Assembly: GCF_002847445.1 (NCBI RefSeq)
Contig: NZ_CP025430.1
Coordinates: forward strand, 3,902,501-3,966,500
Length of the DNA stretch: 64,000 nt
From: Paracoccus zhejiangensis
Lineage (GTDB): Bacteria > Pseudomonadota > Alphaproteobacteria > Rhodobacterales > Rhodobacteraceae
Direction of reading: 5' to 3'
Shown: in pieces, positions 26,030 to 36,597 of the stretch
Numbering within the stretch: position 1 is the stretch's first letter
Layout of the letters: each line of letters begins with the position of its first letter
Notes under the pieces: generated by a model
Told to the model about the DNA's origin: nothing
The model's input: only the letters and a program-made list of their open reading frames with translations
Database searches by the model: none
Translations under genes and position numbers: made by a program

Positions 26030-26249
26030 CGCGCGGGGACGGGCCTGCTCATGGGCCATCGCGTCCGGCCGCCTGCGGCGATGCGTCGCGCAGGCTCGGC
26101 CCCAGACCCGGGCCTTGACCCGGCGCCCCGCATTCGCTAGGGACCGCCGGTGCCCGCACGGGCCGCCGACTGAAAACGACTCAACAAGCAAGAAACGCCG
26201 TGTCCGTCCCATCATCGCTTCGGGGGCGCGTCCGGCAAGGAGAAGCGAC

Positions 26250-26735
26250 ATGAAACTGCATGAAATCCGCGACAATGATGGCGCGAACCGCAAGAAAAAG
26301 CGCGTTGCGCGTGGTCCGGGCTCGGGCAAGGGCAAAACTGCCGGCCGGGGTATCAAGGGCCAGAAATCGCGTTCGGGCGTTGCGCTGAACGGCTACGAGG
26401 GTGGCCAGATGCCGCTCTACCGGCGTCTGCCGAAGCGTGGCTTCACCGCGCCGAACGCCAAGAGCTTTGCCGTCGTGAACCTCGGCCAGATCCAGGCCTT
26501 CATCGACGCGGGCAAGCTGGACGCCAAGGCTGACGTGACCGAAGACGCGCTGGTTGCCTCGGGCACCGTGCGCCGCAAGCTGGACGGCATCCGCCTGCTG
26601 GCCAAGGGTGAACTGAAGGCCAAGCTGAACCTGACCGTCACCGGTGCCTCGAAGGCAGCCATCGAGGCGGTCGAGAAAGCCGGCGGCAAGGTCACCGTGA
26701 CCGCCCCGGCCAAGGAAGCAGCGGCGGCCGAATAA
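26250..26735 (+). CDS. rplO: 50S ribosomal protein L15
   Basis: A 161-residue L15. The N-terminal basic region, [20 protein letters not shown] with GQKSRSG, and [18 protein letters not shown] are diagnostic. The C-terminus has an Ala/Lys-rich extension common in alphaproteobacteria. L15 is a late assembly protein of the large subunit. AAGGAG precedes the ATG. Upstream, where rpmD normally sits, there is instead a 340-base gap and a protease on the other strand, so the spc operon is split here. Confidence 0.98.
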   Translation: MKLHEIRDNDGANRKKKRVARGPGSGKGKTAGRGIKGQKSRSGVALNGYEGGQMPLYRRLPKRGFTAPNAKSFAVVNLGQIQAFIDAGKLDAKADVTEDALVASGTVRRKLDGIRLLAKGELKAKLNLTVTGASKAAIEAVEKAGGKVTVTAPAKEAAAAE

Positions 26736-26745
26736 GCTGTTGAAG

Positions 26746-26818
26746 GGGGCGCGCGCGCCCCATAGATAGCAAACAGGTTTTCCAAGGCGCCGCCGACCGG
26801 GGAACGGTTCGGCGGCGC
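26746..26818 (+). promoter_or_regulatory. Two GC-rich hairpins in the rplO-secY gap
   Basis: GGGGCGCGCGCGCCCC (26746-26761) is a perfect 16-base palindrome. A second perfect 10-bp stem pairs GCGCCGCCGA (26787-26796) with TCGGCGGCGC (26809-26818) around a 12-base loop. There is no T run, so partial termination, mRNA processing or stabilisation is more likely than a full stop. Confidence 0.5.
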
Positions 26819-26841
26819 TGTCATGAGACAGGACGAATAAT

Positions 26842-28218
<1,377 letters not shown>

Positions 28219-28266
28219 GCACCGGCCGAGGACGCGGAAACGAGAAACTGACCGAGGGGACAGACC

Positions 28267-28917
28267 ATGACCGTCAATATCATTCTTCTGGGGCCGCCGG
28301 GCGCAGGCAAGGGCACACAGGCCCGCCGTCTGGTGGAGGAAAGGGGAATGGTTCAGCTGTCCACCGGTGACATGCTGCGCGAGGCCAAGGCCAGCGGCTC
28401 GGAGATGGGCAAGCGCGTGGCGGCGGTCATGGACCGGGGCGAGCTGGTGACGGACGAGATCGTCATCGGCCTGATCCGCGAGAAGCTGGCCGAGGGCGGC
28501 GTGGGCTTCATCTTCGATGGCTTCCCCCGCACGCTGGGGCAGGCCGATGCGCTTGGCGCGCTGCTGGACGAGACCGGCATGCCGCTGGATGCGGTGATCG
28601 AGATGCGCGTCGATGACGAGGCGCTGGTGAACCGCATCACCAAGCGTTTCACCTGCGGCAATTGCGGCGAGGTCTATCACGACGAGACCAAGCCGACCGC
28701 GAAGCCGGGTGTCTGCGATGTCTGCGGCTCGACCGACCTGCGCCGCCGCGCCGATGACAACGAGGACAGCCTGAAGACCCGGCTGCTGGAATATTACAAG
28801 AAAACCTCGCCGCTGATCGGCTATTACTACGCCAAGGGCAAGCTCAGCACCGTTGACGGCCTGGGCGAGATCGAGGCGGTTGCCGGCGAGATTTCGGCGG
28901 TTCTGGACAAGCACTGA
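28267..28917 (+). CDS. adk: Adenylate kinase, zinc-finger LID type
   Basis: A 216-residue nucleoside monophosphate kinase that interconverts ATP + AMP and 2 ADP. The P-loop is [14 protein letters not shown] (about 7-20), the NMP-binding part has STGDMLR, and [16 protein letters not shown] is the family signature. The LID carries four Cys as C-x2-C and C-x2-C ([12 protein letters not shown] and GVCDVCGS), expected to hold zinc. Its place after secY is standard. Confidence 0.98.
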   Translation: MTVNIILLGPPGAGKGTQARRLVEERGMVQLSTGDMLREAKASGSEMGKRVAAVMDRGELVTDEIVIGLIREKLAEGGVGFIFDGFPRTLGQADALGALLDETGMPLDAVIEMRVDDEALVNRITKRFTCGNCGEVYHDETKPTAKPGVCDVCGSTDLRRRADDNEDSLKTRLLEYYKKTSPLIGYYYAKGKLSTVDGLGEIEAVAGEISAVLDKH

Positions 28918-29119
28918 ACCGCGGGCAGGGGCCGGATGCCGCAATGCGGCGTCCCGGCCTTGACCTTTTTTCGCTTGACCTATATTTGACGACTTCTCGA
29001 GAGAGAATCACCCTAATTGACGGGTGGCCCATAGACCGGCCCGAAGGCTAGGCTTTCGGGCCCTTCGTTGTGAAAAAAGGTTCCGGTGCTACGGAACCGC
29101 AACCAGGAAGGACAAACGC
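28918..29119 (+). promoter_or_regulatory. rpsM leader with hairpin
   Basis: A 200-base gap between adk and rpsM. It contains GCCCGAA (29041-29047) paired with TTCGGGC (29056-29062), followed by CCTTCGTTGTG and an A run, which could be a leader hairpin. TTGACC and TTGACG hexamers near 28975-28992 are candidate -35 boxes without clear -10 partners. A secondary promoter or autoregulatory leader for the alpha operon is plausible. Confidence 0.4.
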
Positions 29120-29488
29120 GTGGCTCGTATTGCTGGCGTCAATATTCCGACGGGGAAACGTGTCCCCATCGCACTGACTTACATTCACGGGATCGGCCCG
29201 ATGTATGCCACCCAGATCGTGGAAGCGGTCGGCATCGATCCGACCCGCCGCGTCAACGACCTGTCGGATGCCGAGGTTCTGGCCATCCGCGAATACATCG
29301 ACGCGAACCTGACCGTCGAAGGCGACCTGCGCCGCGAAGTGCAGATGAACATCAAGCGCCTGATGGACCTCGGTTCCTATCGTGGCTTGCGCCACCGCCG
29401 CAACCTGCCGGTTCGTGGCCAGCGCACCCACACCAATGCCCGCACCCGCAAGGGCCCGGCGAAGCCGATCGCCGGCAAGAAGAAGTAA
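29120..29488 (+). CDS. rpsM: 30S ribosomal protein S13
   Basis: A 122-residue S13 starting at a GTG codon (29120) with an AGGAAGGA Shine-Dalgarno. The start [20 protein letters not shown] is exactly the conserved N-terminus, so the upstream in-frame codons are not coding. The C-terminal [20 protein letters not shown] and the basic tail contact tRNA at the P site in known structures. Confidence 0.98.
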   Translation: MARIAGVNIPTGKRVPIALTYIHGIGPMYATQIVEAVGIDPTRRVNDLSDAEVLAIREYIDANLTVEGDLRREVQMNIKRLMDLGSYRGLRHRRNLPVRGQRTHTNARTRKGPAKPIAGKKK

Positions 29489-29500
29489 GGGGGCAGCATC

Positions 29501-29890
29501 ATGGCACGCGATACTCGTCGTACGAAGAAGAAGGTTTCCAAGAACATCGCCACCGGCGTTGCTCATGTGAACTCGTCGTTCAACAACACCAAGATCCTGA
29601 TCTCGGACGTGCAGGGCAATGCGATCTCGTGGTCGTCGGCTGGCACCATGGGCTTCAAGGGCTCGCGCAAATCGACCCCCTATGCCGCGCAGATGGCCGC
29701 AGAAGACGCGGGCAAGAAGGCACAGGAACACGGCGTCCGCACGCTGGAAGTCGAAGTTCAGGGTCCGGGCTCGGGTCGTGAATCGGCTCTGCGCGCACTG
29801 GCCGCTGTCGGGTTCAACATCACGGCAATCCGTGACGTCACCCCGATCGCCCATAACGGCTGCCGCCCGCCCAAGCGCCGCCGCGTCTGA
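29501..29890 (+). CDS. rpsK: 30S ribosomal protein S11
   Basis: A 129-residue S11. Conserved blocks are [39 protein letters not shown] and the C-terminal [19 protein letters not shown]. It starts 12 bases after rpsM with GGGGGCAG upstream. S11 shapes the platform of the small subunit. Confidence 0.99.
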   Translation: MARDTRRTKKKVSKNIATGVAHVNSSFNNTKILISDVQGNAISWSSAGTMGFKGSRKSTPYAAQMAAEDAGKKAQEHGVRTLEVEVQGPGSGRESALRALAAVGFNITAIRDVTPIAHNGCRPPKRRRV

Positions 29891-29912
29891 TCGCAGACAG
29901 TAATTCACCGGG

Positions 29913-29932
29913 CCGCGCGTTTCGACGCGCGG
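29913..29932 (+). promoter_or_regulatory. Hairpin in the rpsK-rpoA gap
   Basis: CCGCGCG pairs perfectly with CGCGCGG around TTTCGA, followed 10 bases later by TTTTCGTTT. It may act as a weak terminator or attenuator that sets rpoA output relative to the ribosomal genes. Confidence 0.5.
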
Positions 29933-30007
29933 TTCGGGCATTTTCGTTTCAACCTCGGGCGTTCCCGGCCTTGGTCATGGGCAGGGGACAAGTATGGAGG
30001 CACTCGC

Positions 30008-31024
30008 ATGATCCACAAAAACTGGGCAGAGCTGATCAAGCCGACGCAGCTGGACGTGAAGCCGGGCGCCGACGCGACCCGCAGCGCTACTGTCGTCGCC
30101 GAACCGCTGGAGCGTGGCTTTGGCCTGACCCTTGGCAACGCGCTGCGCCGCGTGCTGATGTCGTCGCTGCAGGGCGCCGCCATCACCAGCGTGCAGATCG
30201 ACAATGTGCTGCATGAATTCTCGTCGGTCGCCGGCGTCCGCGAGGACGTGACCGACATCGTCCTGAACCTGAAGGGCGTGACCCTGAAGATGGATGTGGA
30301 CGGCCCCAAGCGCCTGACCCTGACCGCCAAAGGTCCGGGCGAGGTCAAGGCTGGCGACATCCAGGAAACCGCCGGCATCACCATCCTGAACCGCGACCAT
30401 GTCATCTGCCATCTGGATGACGGGGCCGAGGTCTCGATGGAACTGACCGTTGCCAATGGCAAAGGCTATGTCGCCGCCGACAAGAACCGTCCCGAGGATG
30501 CGCCCATCGGCCTGATCCCGATCGACGCCATCTTCTCGCCGGTCAAGCGCGTCAGCTATGAAGTCACGCCCACCCGCGAGGGCCAGGTGCTGGACTATGA
30601 CAAGCTGACGATGAAGGTCGATACCGATGGTTCGCTGACCCCGGACGACGCCGTGGCCTATGCCGCGCGCATCATCCAGGACCAGCTGTCGGTCTTCGTG
30701 AACTTCGAAGAGCCCGAGGCCGCTCGCTCGCAAGCCGATGATGACGGCCTGGAATTCGATCCGCGCCTGCTGAAGAAGGTGGACGAGCTGGAACTGTCGG
30801 TGCGTTCGGCCAACTGCCTGAAGAACGACAACATCGTCTATATCGGCGACCTGATCCAGAAGACGGAAGCCGAGATGCTGCGCACCCCGAACTTCGGCCG
30901 CAAGTCGCTGAACGAGATCAAGGAAGTGCTGTCCGGCATGGGCCTGCACCTTGGCATGGATGTCGTGGACTGGCCGCCGGAGAACATCGAAGACCTGGCC
31001 AAGCGCTTCGACGACCAATTCTGA
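30008..31024 (+). CDS. rpoA: RNA polymerase alpha subunit
   Basis: A 338-residue alpha subunit. The N-terminal dimerisation/assembly domain carries [20 protein letters not shown] and [20 protein letters not shown]. After a linker near 235-250, the C-terminal domain has [16 protein letters not shown] and [20 protein letters not shown], the DNA- and activator-contacting part. GGAGG lies upstream of the ATG. Confidence 0.99.
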   Translation: MIHKNWAELIKPTQLDVKPGADATRSATVVAEPLERGFGLTLGNALRRVLMSSLQGAAITSVQIDNVLHEFSSVAGVREDVTDIVLNLKGVTLKMDVDGPKRLTLTAKGPGEVKAGDIQETAGITILNRDHVICHLDDGAEVSMELTVANGKGYVAADKNRPEDAPIGLIPIDAIFSPVKRVSYEVTPTREGQVLDYDKLTMKVDTDGSLTPDDAVAYAARIIQDQLSVFVNFEEPEAARSQADDDGLEFDPRLLKKVDELELSVRSANCLKNDNIVYIGDLIQKTEAEMLRTPNFGRKSLNEIKEVLSGMGLHLGMDVVDWPPENIEDLAKRFDDQF

Positions 31025-31137
31025 TTCTGGCCGGGGCGGTCATGCCGCCCCGCCGAACCCCGGGCATCCCGCCCCAAGGAGAGCGGCCCGCACGCATGGG
31101 CTGCCAGACAAAGCAAAAGACGTAAAAGGAGACCATC

Positions 31138-31563
31138 ATGCGTCACGCACGTGGCTATCGCCGCCTCAACCGCACCCACGAACACCGCAAGGCGCTGTTC
31201 GCCAACATGGCCGGCTCGCTGATCGAGCACGAGCAGATCAAGACCACGCTTCCGAAAGCCAAGGAACTGCGTCCGATCGTCGAGAAGCTGATCACGCTGG
31301 CCAAGCGCGGCGACCTGCACGCTCGCCGTCAGGCCGATGCGCAGCTGAAGCAGGATCAGCACGTCGCCAAGCTGTTCGAGGTGCTGGGCGCCCGCTACAA
31401 GGACCGTCAGGGTGGCTATGTCCGCATCCTGAAGGCCGGCTTCCGCTATGGCGACATGGCGCCGATGGCGATCATCGAACTGGTCGACCGTGACCCGGCC
31501 GCCAAAGGCGCTGCCGATCACGCGCGCACCGAGGCCGAATCGCAGGCCGACGCCGAAGCCTGA
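31138..31563 (+). CDS. rplQ: 50S ribosomal protein L17
   Basis: A 141-residue L17, last gene of the alpha operon. The conserved start is [20 protein letters not shown], followed by [20 protein letters not shown] and [20 protein letters not shown]. The acidic, Ala-rich C-terminal tail is a variable extension. It is followed by a strong terminator. Confidence 0.99.
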   Translation: MRHARGYRRLNRTHEHRKALFANMAGSLIEHEQIKTTLPKAKELRPIVEKLITLAKRGDLHARRQADAQLKQDQHVAKLFEVLGARYKDRQGGYVRILKAGFRYGDMAPMAIIELVDRDPAAKGAADHARTEAESQADAEA

Positions 31564-31584
31564 TCGCTTCGCCAGACCTGAAAA

Positions 31585-31615
31585 GACCCCGCAGCTTCGC
31601 TGGCGGGGTCTTTTT
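31585..31615 (+). terminator. Rho-independent terminator of the alpha operon
   Basis: GACCCCGC and GCGGGGTC form the stem around CAGCTTCGCTG (itself able to pair further), followed directly by TTTTT. It lies 21 bases after the rplQ stop. Confidence 0.9.
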
Positions 31616-31837
31616 ATGACGGAACGTCACGACAGCGGTCAGAACCGCCCAGCCACCTAAACCTGCAGTTGCTGCAACGTTTGCTGGATCTTGGCAGAAA
31701 TGCGACGCGAGATTATCTGAGGTGCTGAACAGAATTCTCTGGTAAGTCGTTGAAGCCTTGTTAACCTTTCTGGTGTACAGACTTCATCGAGGCTAATTTA
31801 GCGTTGCACAGAAAACTTACAATTTGTCTAAAAGGTT

Positions 31838-32449
31838 ATGTCTCCAAGAGCTGATATCAACGCCGCGTTGCGAACGCTTAACCGTCTGACACCCGTCGGG
31901 TATTTTGTCGGACTGCACATCCGTTTTGCTGCGCCGCTGATGCAGTTCCAGACATATCCGGAAGAATGGTCCGAATTCTATTCCTCGAACGGATACGCCT
32001 TGCGGGACCCGACAATCGCCTGGGGATTGTCGACCACGGGCGCCTGTCGCTGGTCCAACCTGCCGGTGCCCGATCCGTTCAGCATCCTGAAGGATGCGGC
32101 GGATCATGGCCTGGTCTACGGCCTGACCACCTCTTACGGGGTGATCGCCTCGCGCACCATCGCCAGCTTTGCGCGCGATGACCGCGAGTTTACGGATGAC
32201 GAGATTCTGGAAATCTCGGCCACGATACGTCGGCTCCATGCTATCACGGAGCCGCCGGCGAGCCTGACGAAGGCTCAGAAAGAGGCCCTTCGGTGTATTG
32301 CGGAGGGCGATCGTCACGCAGCAGCGGCCGCCAAGCTTGGCATCACTGAAAGCGCGTTCAAGGCGAGGCTGATCTCGGTTCGGGAAAGACTGATGGCCCG
32401 GACCACGGCCGAGGCGCTTCAGCGAGCCAAAGAATACCGTCTGTTGTAG
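31838..32449 (+). CDS. LuxR-family acyl-homoserine-lactone-responsive regulator
   Basis: A 203-residue quorum-sensing regulator. The autoinducer pocket is recognisable in EEWSEFYSSNGYALRDPTIA, which holds the conserved Trp, Tyr, Asp and Pro, and in TTSYGVIASR with the conserved Gly. The C-terminal LuxR helix-turn-helix is LTKAQKEALRCIAEGDRHAA then KLGITESAFKARL. It is somewhat short for the family (usually 230-250), mostly at the N-terminus. It is followed by the synthase gene 66 bases downstream, the usual pairing of receptor and signal synthase. Confidence 0.9.
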   Translation: MSPRADINAALRTLNRLTPVGYFVGLHIRFAAPLMQFQTYPEEWSEFYSSNGYALRDPTIAWGLSTTGACRWSNLPVPDPFSILKDAADHGLVYGLTTSYGVIASRTIASFARDDREFTDDEILEISATIRRLHAITEPPASLTKAQKEALRCIAEGDRHAAAAAKLGITESAFKARLISVRERLMARTTAEALQRAKEYRLL

Positions 32450-32515
32450 GGGGATCGTCCATGAGGGACCGCAAGAAACCGGAGAAGGCTGCCCTCAACC
32501 CCAGGAGTTGTAACC

Positions 32516-33106
32516 ATGCAGACGACGACACTTTCATTCTCCAATATCCACAACCACGGTGAGCTTTTCGCCAATCTTTTCCGGGCCCGCCGCCAGAGTT
32601 TCATCGTTCAGAAAAACTGGGACCTGCCCGAAGCAGAGGGGATGGAGTTCGACCAGTATGACACCCCGCAAAGCCGCTGGGTGGCGATCCATGATCTGGG
32701 CCAGGTCATGGCCGGTTTTCGCCTGACGCCGACCACGGCGCGCTGCGGCATTTATTCCTACATGATTCGCGACGCCCAGCAGGGCATTCTGGGCGGCACC
32801 ATCCCGCAAGAGCTTCTCTATGGTGATGCGCCGCAGGACCCGAATGTCTGGGAATGCACTCGGGTCTTCGTCAGCCACACGATCCCGCAGCAATACCGTC
32901 GCACGGTTCACAAGCAGATGGTCGACGCGATGACCGTCACCGCGCGCGAACTGGGCGCGACCAAGCTGATCGCGCTGACCGCTGGCAACTGGTCGCGCTG
33001 GTATGGCCGCTGCGGTCTCGAGGCCGAGGCGATCGGGCCGATGCTGACCATCGACGATGGCAAGTTCCAGTGTGTCTCGATCAACCTGGCGGCCAAGCTG
33101 CACTAG
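32516..33106 (+). CDS. Acyl-homoserine-lactone synthase (LuxI family)
   Basis: A 196-residue LuxI-type synthase that makes an N-acyl-homoserine lactone from S-adenosylmethionine and acyl-ACP. Conserved residues are visible in LFRARRQSFIVQKNWDLP, GMEFDQYDTPQSRWV, the QVMAGFRLTPT block and VWECTRVFVS (the Glu and Arg of the family signature). CAGGAG precedes the ATG. No lux box consensus was recognised in the 66-base gap, although TGAGGG and CCCTCA flank it as a long-loop inverted repeat. Confidence 0.93.
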   Translation: MQTTTLSFSNIHNHGELFANLFRARRQSFIVQKNWDLPEAEGMEFDQYDTPQSRWVAIHDLGQVMAGFRLTPTTARCGIYSYMIRDAQQGILGGTIPQELLYGDAPQDPNVWECTRVFVSHTIPQQYRRTVHKQMVDAMTVTARELGATKLIALTAGNWSRWYGRCGLEAEAIGPMLTIDDGKFQCVSINLAAKLH

Positions 33107-33175
33107 GCAGGGCGCATCATCTTTGCGCTTCTGGGGATAACAATGTCGCGGCGACGTGATTAGATCACTCTCGCC

Positions 33176-34492
33176 ATGACAGACCTGTTTGACACCATGC
33201 CCGAGTCGGGGCGCGCAGAACCCTCTCTGCCGCGCCCGCTCGCCGATCGTATCCGGCCCGCCCGGCTGTCCGAGGTGATCGGTCAGGACCAGGTGCTGGG
33301 TCCTGATGGCCCCCTCGGGGCGATGCTTGCCGCGCACAGCCTGTCCTCGCTGATCCTCTGGGGACCGCCCGGGGTCGGCAAGACCACCATTGCCCGGCTT
33401 CTGGCCGATGCGACCGATCTGGCCTTCGTCCAGATCAGCGCGATCTTTTCCGGCGTGCCGGAACTGCGCAAGGTCTTTGATGCCGCCAAGCTGCGCCGCC
33501 AGCAGGGGCGGGGGACGCTGCTGTTCGTGGACGAGATCCACCGATTCAACAAGGCGCAGCAGGACGGCTTCCTGCCGCATATGGAGGATGGCACCATCCT
33601 TCTGGTCGGCGCGACCACCGAGAACCCCTCGTTCGAGCTGAATGCCGCGTTGATGTCGCGCGCGCAGATCATCGTGCTGAAGCGGCTGGAGTTGTCGGAC
33701 CTCGAGCGTATGGCGCAGCGGGCCGAGGCGGAACTGGGCCGCAAGCTGCCGCTGACCGGCGAGGCACGCGAGGCGCTGTTGGAAATGGCCGATGGCGATG
33801 GCCGCGCCTGTCTGAACCTGATCGAGCAGGTGGCGGCCTGGAAGGTCGAGGGCAAGCTGGGCACCGACGCGCTGGCGCAGCGGTTGATGCGGCGGGCGGC
33901 CAAGTATGACAAATCCGGGGACGAGCATTACAACCTGATTTCGGCGCTGCACAAATCGGTGCGCGGCTCCGACCCCGATGCCGCGCTTTACTGGTTCGCC
34001 CGGATGCTTGAGGGCGGCGAGGACCCGCGCTATCTCGCCCGCCGGCTGACCCGCATGGCGGTCGAGGATATTGGTCTGGCCGATCCGGCGGCGCAGCGCC
34101 ATTGCCTCGACGCCTGGTCGCTTTACGAACGCCTCGGCAGTCCCGAGGGCGAGCTGGCGCTGGCGCAGGCGGTGATCTATCTGGCGCTGGCGCCGAAATC
34201 CAACGCCGGTTACGTCGCCTACAAGGGCGCGCGGGCCGAGGCGCGGCGCACCGGCAGCCTGATGCCGCCAGCCCATATCCTGAACGCGCCCACGAAGATG
34301 ATGAAGGATCAGGGCTATGGCGCCGGCTATGCCTATGACCATGATGCCGAGGACGGGTTCTCGGGGCAGAACTATTTCCCCGACGGGATGAAGCGGCCGG
34401 TCCTCTACAGCCCGGTCGAACGCGGCTTCGAGCGCGAGTTGAAGAAGCGGCTCGACTGGTTCGTGGCGCAGCGGCTGAAGCGCGGCGGTTGA
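33176..34492 (+). CDS. rarA: Replication-associated recombination protein A (AAA+ ATPase)
   Basis: A 438-residue clamp-loader-like ATPase (RarA/MgsA) that acts at stalled replication forks. Motifs are LADRIRPARLSEVIGQD at the N-terminus, Walker A WGPPGVGKTTIARLL, Walker B LLFVDEIHRFNKAQQDGFLP, sensor 1 GATTENPSFELN and the C-terminal tetramerisation part with PPAHILNAPTKMMKDQGYG. It is full length. It lies 70 bases after the AHL synthase on the same strand. Confidence 0.97.
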   Translation: MTDLFDTMPESGRAEPSLPRPLADRIRPARLSEVIGQDQVLGPDGPLGAMLAAHSLSSLILWGPPGVGKTTIARLLADATDLAFVQISAIFSGVPELRKVFDAAKLRRQQGRGTLLFVDEIHRFNKAQQDGFLPHMEDGTILLVGATTENPSFELNAALMSRAQIIVLKRLELSDLERMAQRAEAELGRKLPLTGEAREALLEMADGDGRACLNLIEQVAAWKVEGKLGTDALAQRLMRRAAKYDKSGDEHYNLISALHKSVRGSDPDAALYWFARMLEGGEDPRYLARRLTRMAVEDIGLADPAAQRHCLDAWSLYERLGSPEGELALAQAVIYLALAPKSNAGYVAYKGARAEARRTGSLMPPAHILNAPTKMMKDQGYGAGYAYDHDAEDGFSGQNYFPDGMKRPVLYSPVERGFERELKKRLDWFVAQRLKRGG

Positions 34493-34523
34493 CTTTACCC
34501 GGCCCTGCGCAGAGGAACGCGCC

Positions 34524-34898
34524 ATGATGAACCCATTCCTGCAAGTCGCCCTTGGCGGGGCCGTCGGCGCCACCGCGCGCTATGCCACCTATCGGATGCT
34601 GGCCGTCCACGGGCCGGGCTTTCCCGTCGCTACCGTCGTGGTCAATGTCGCGGGCAGCCTTGTCATGGGCCTTCTTGCCGCGCTGATGGCGCATCGGATC
34701 GGCAATGACTGGGCGCCGCTGCTGCTGACCGGGGTGCTGGGCGGTTTCACCACCTTCTCGGCCTTCTCGCTGGATGCGTTGACGCTGTGGGAACGCGGAC
34801 AGGTGGTCGGCGCGGCCACCTATGTCATCGGTTCGGTGCTGCTGTCGCTGGTGGCGGTGATTGCCGGATTGGCGCTTGGACGGGGGCTTTGGGCATGA
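34524..34898 (+). CDS. crcB: Fluoride ion channel CrcB/Fluc
   Basis: A 124-residue protein with four membrane spans that exports fluoride as a dual-topology dimer. The signatures are GGAVGATARYATYR, VNVAGSLVMGLLAALM and TGVLGGFTTFSAFSLDAL, including the conserved Asn and the Phe residues that line the pore. AGAGGAA precedes the ATG, and the stop overlaps the next start (ATGA). No fluoride riboswitch was recognised upstream. Confidence 0.96.
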   Translation: MMNPFLQVALGGAVGATARYATYRMLAVHGPGFPVATVVVNVAGSLVMGLLAALMAHRIGNDWAPLLLTGVLGGFTTFSAFSLDALTLWERGQVVGAATYVIGSVLLSLVAVIAGLALGRGLWA

Positions 34899-35944
34899 GC
34901 GGCGTGCAGTTGATTCGCATTGGCGCGGATGAAGGCGATCAGCGGCTGGACCGCTGGCTGAAGAAGAAGTTCCCGCAACTGACCCAGGGCGCCGTCGAAA
35001 AGATGTGCCGCAAGGGCGAGCTGCGGGTAGATGGCGGGCGGGTCAAGGCCAATGCCCGGATCGAGGCTGGGCAAGAGATCCGCGTGCCGCCGATCCCCGA
35101 TGCCGTGCCCGAGTTGCTGAAACCCTCGGGTCCGCGGGTCTCGGCCAGCGATGAAGAGATGATCCAGGCGGCGGTGCTGTGGAAGGATCAGCACATCATC
35201 GCCCTGAACAAGCCGCCGGGGCTGCCCAGCCAGGGCGGCAGCGGGCAGGGCGATCGCCATGTCGATGGCCTCAGCGAGGCGCTGAAATTTGGCTACAAGG
35301 ACCGACCGAAGCTGGTGCACCGGCTGGACAAGGATACGTCGGGCGTGCTGCTGCTGGCACGGACCGACCGCGTCGCGCGGGCGCTGTCGGAGGCGTTCCG
35401 GTCGCGCACCACACGCAAGATCTACTGGGCAGCGGTGGCCGGCGTGCCCAGCCCGCGCAAGGGCACCATCCGTTACGGTCTGGTGAAGGCGCCGGGTCAT
35501 GGCCGCGGCGGCGAGGGCGAGAAGATGATGGCGGTTCATCCGCGCGACATCGACGCGACCGAAGGTGCCAAGCGCGCAACCACCGATTACGCGGTGATCG
35601 AGGGGCTTGGCGGCCGGGTCAGCTGGGCCGCGCTTGTGCCGATCACCGGGCGCACCCATCAGCTGCGCGCACATATGGCGGAACTGGGCCATCCGATTGT
35701 CGGAGACGGCAAATATGGTGGCTCGGGGCAGGAGAACCTGGGCGATGGCTGGGGCGCGCAACTGGGCGGAGAGATCAGCCGCAAGCTGCACCTGCACGCC
35801 CGTAGCCTCAGCTTTGACCACCCGATCACCGGCGAGCGCATCACCGTGACCGCGCCTCTGCCCGATCACATGAAGCGGACGTGGAAGACCCTTGGCTGGG
35901 CCGAGGGCGACGCTCCCGCCGATCCCTTCGAGGACGAGGCATGA
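34895..35944 (+). CDS. rluC: RluA-family 23S rRNA pseudouridine synthase
   Basis: A 349-residue enzyme. An N-terminal S4 RNA-binding domain (GDQRLDRWLKKKFPQLTQGA, CRKGELRVDGGRVKAN) precedes the RluA catalytic domain, where the nucleophilic Asp lies in VHRLDKDTSGVLLLAR. Other blocks are LNKPPGLPSQGG and GRTHQLRAHMAELGHPIVGD. S4 plus catalytic domain matches RluC or RluD; RluC is preferred by the overall pattern but not proven. The start is set by the ATGA overlap with crcB. Confidence 0.92.
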   Translation: MSGVQLIRIGADEGDQRLDRWLKKKFPQLTQGAVEKMCRKGELRVDGGRVKANARIEAGQEIRVPPIPDAVPELLKPSGPRVSASDEEMIQAAVLWKDQHIIALNKPPGLPSQGGSGQGDRHVDGLSEALKFGYKDRPKLVHRLDKDTSGVLLLARTDRVARALSEAFRSRTTRKIYWAAVAGVPSPRKGTIRYGLVKAPGHGRGGEGEKMMAVHPRDIDATEGAKRATTDYAVIEGLGGRVSWAALVPITGRTHQLRAHMAELGHPIVGDGKYGGSGQENLGDGWGAQLGGEISRKLHLHARSLSFDHPITGERITVTAPLPDHMKRTWKTLGWAEGDAPADPFEDEA

Positions 35945-36597
35945 AGCTGTTCATCTTCGACGTGGACGGAACGCTGGTCGACAGCCAGCACCATATCCAC
36001 GGGGCGATGACCCATGCTTTCGAGGCGGTGGGCCTGCCGCCGCTTCCGCTGTCGCAGGTGCTGCAGATCGTCGGCCTGTCGCTGCCCGTGGCCATCGCCC
36101 GGCTGGTGCCCGAGGCCGATGCGGCGACGCAGGACCGGCTGGTCGCCGAGTACAAGAACGCCTTCAACGTCGCCCGGCTGCGCGAGCCCGCGCCGCTTTA
36201 CCCCGGCGCGCGCGACTGTCTCGACGCGCTGGCCGGTCGCGACGACTGGGTGCTGGCCGTGGCCACCGGCAAGTCGCGCCGGGGGCTGGACGCGATGATC
36301 GAGGCGCATGGCCTGCAGGGCATGTTCGCCAGCCTGCAGACCGCCGACGGCCACCCCTCGAAACCGCATCCCTCGATGGTGCTGGCGGCGCTGGACGAGA
36401 CCGGCGCGGTGGCGGCTGACGCGGTGATGATCGGCGATACCAGCTTTGACATCGAGATGGGCCGCGCGGCTGGCGTGACCGCTTACGGCGTCGATTGGGG
36501 CTATCACGACAGCGCCGCGCTGCGCGGGGCAGGGGCGCAGGACGTGGCGCAGGATTTCGCGGGGCTGACCCGCCAGTTGCAGGGATGGGCGGCATGA
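35941..36597 (+). CDS. HAD-superfamily hydrolase (phosphoglycolate phosphatase-like)
   Basis: A 218-residue HAD hydrolase. Motif I is FDVDGTLVDSQHHI (nucleophile Asp 7 and acid Asp 9), motif II lies in LAVATGKSRRGL, and motifs III/IV are SKPHPSMVL and MIGDTSFDIEMGRAAGV. The helical cap is the C1 type found in Gph and beta-phosphoglucomutase. It overlaps rluC at the start and the ATP12 gene at the stop, so four genes form a tightly coupled run. The substrate is not determined. Confidence 0.92.
   Translation: MKLFIFDVDGTLVDSQHHIHGAMTHAFEAVGLPPLPLSQVLQIVGLSLPVAIARLVPEADAATQDRLVAEYKNAFNVARLREPAPLYPGARDCLDALAGRDDWVLAVATGKSRRGLDAMIEAHGLQGMFASLQTADGHPSKPHPSMVLAALDETGAVAADAVMIGDTSFDIEMGRAAGVTAYGVDWGYHDSAALRGAGAQDVAQDFAGLTRQLQGWAA

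Noticed and set aside
32450..32515. Lux box in front of the AHL synthase gene
   Set aside because: Only a 6-bp inverted repeat with a long loop is seen; nothing resembles the usual 18-20 bp symmetrical site.
34493..34523. Fluoride riboswitch before crcB
   Set aside because: The gap to rarA is 31 bases, too short for the riboswitch, and no matching motif is present.
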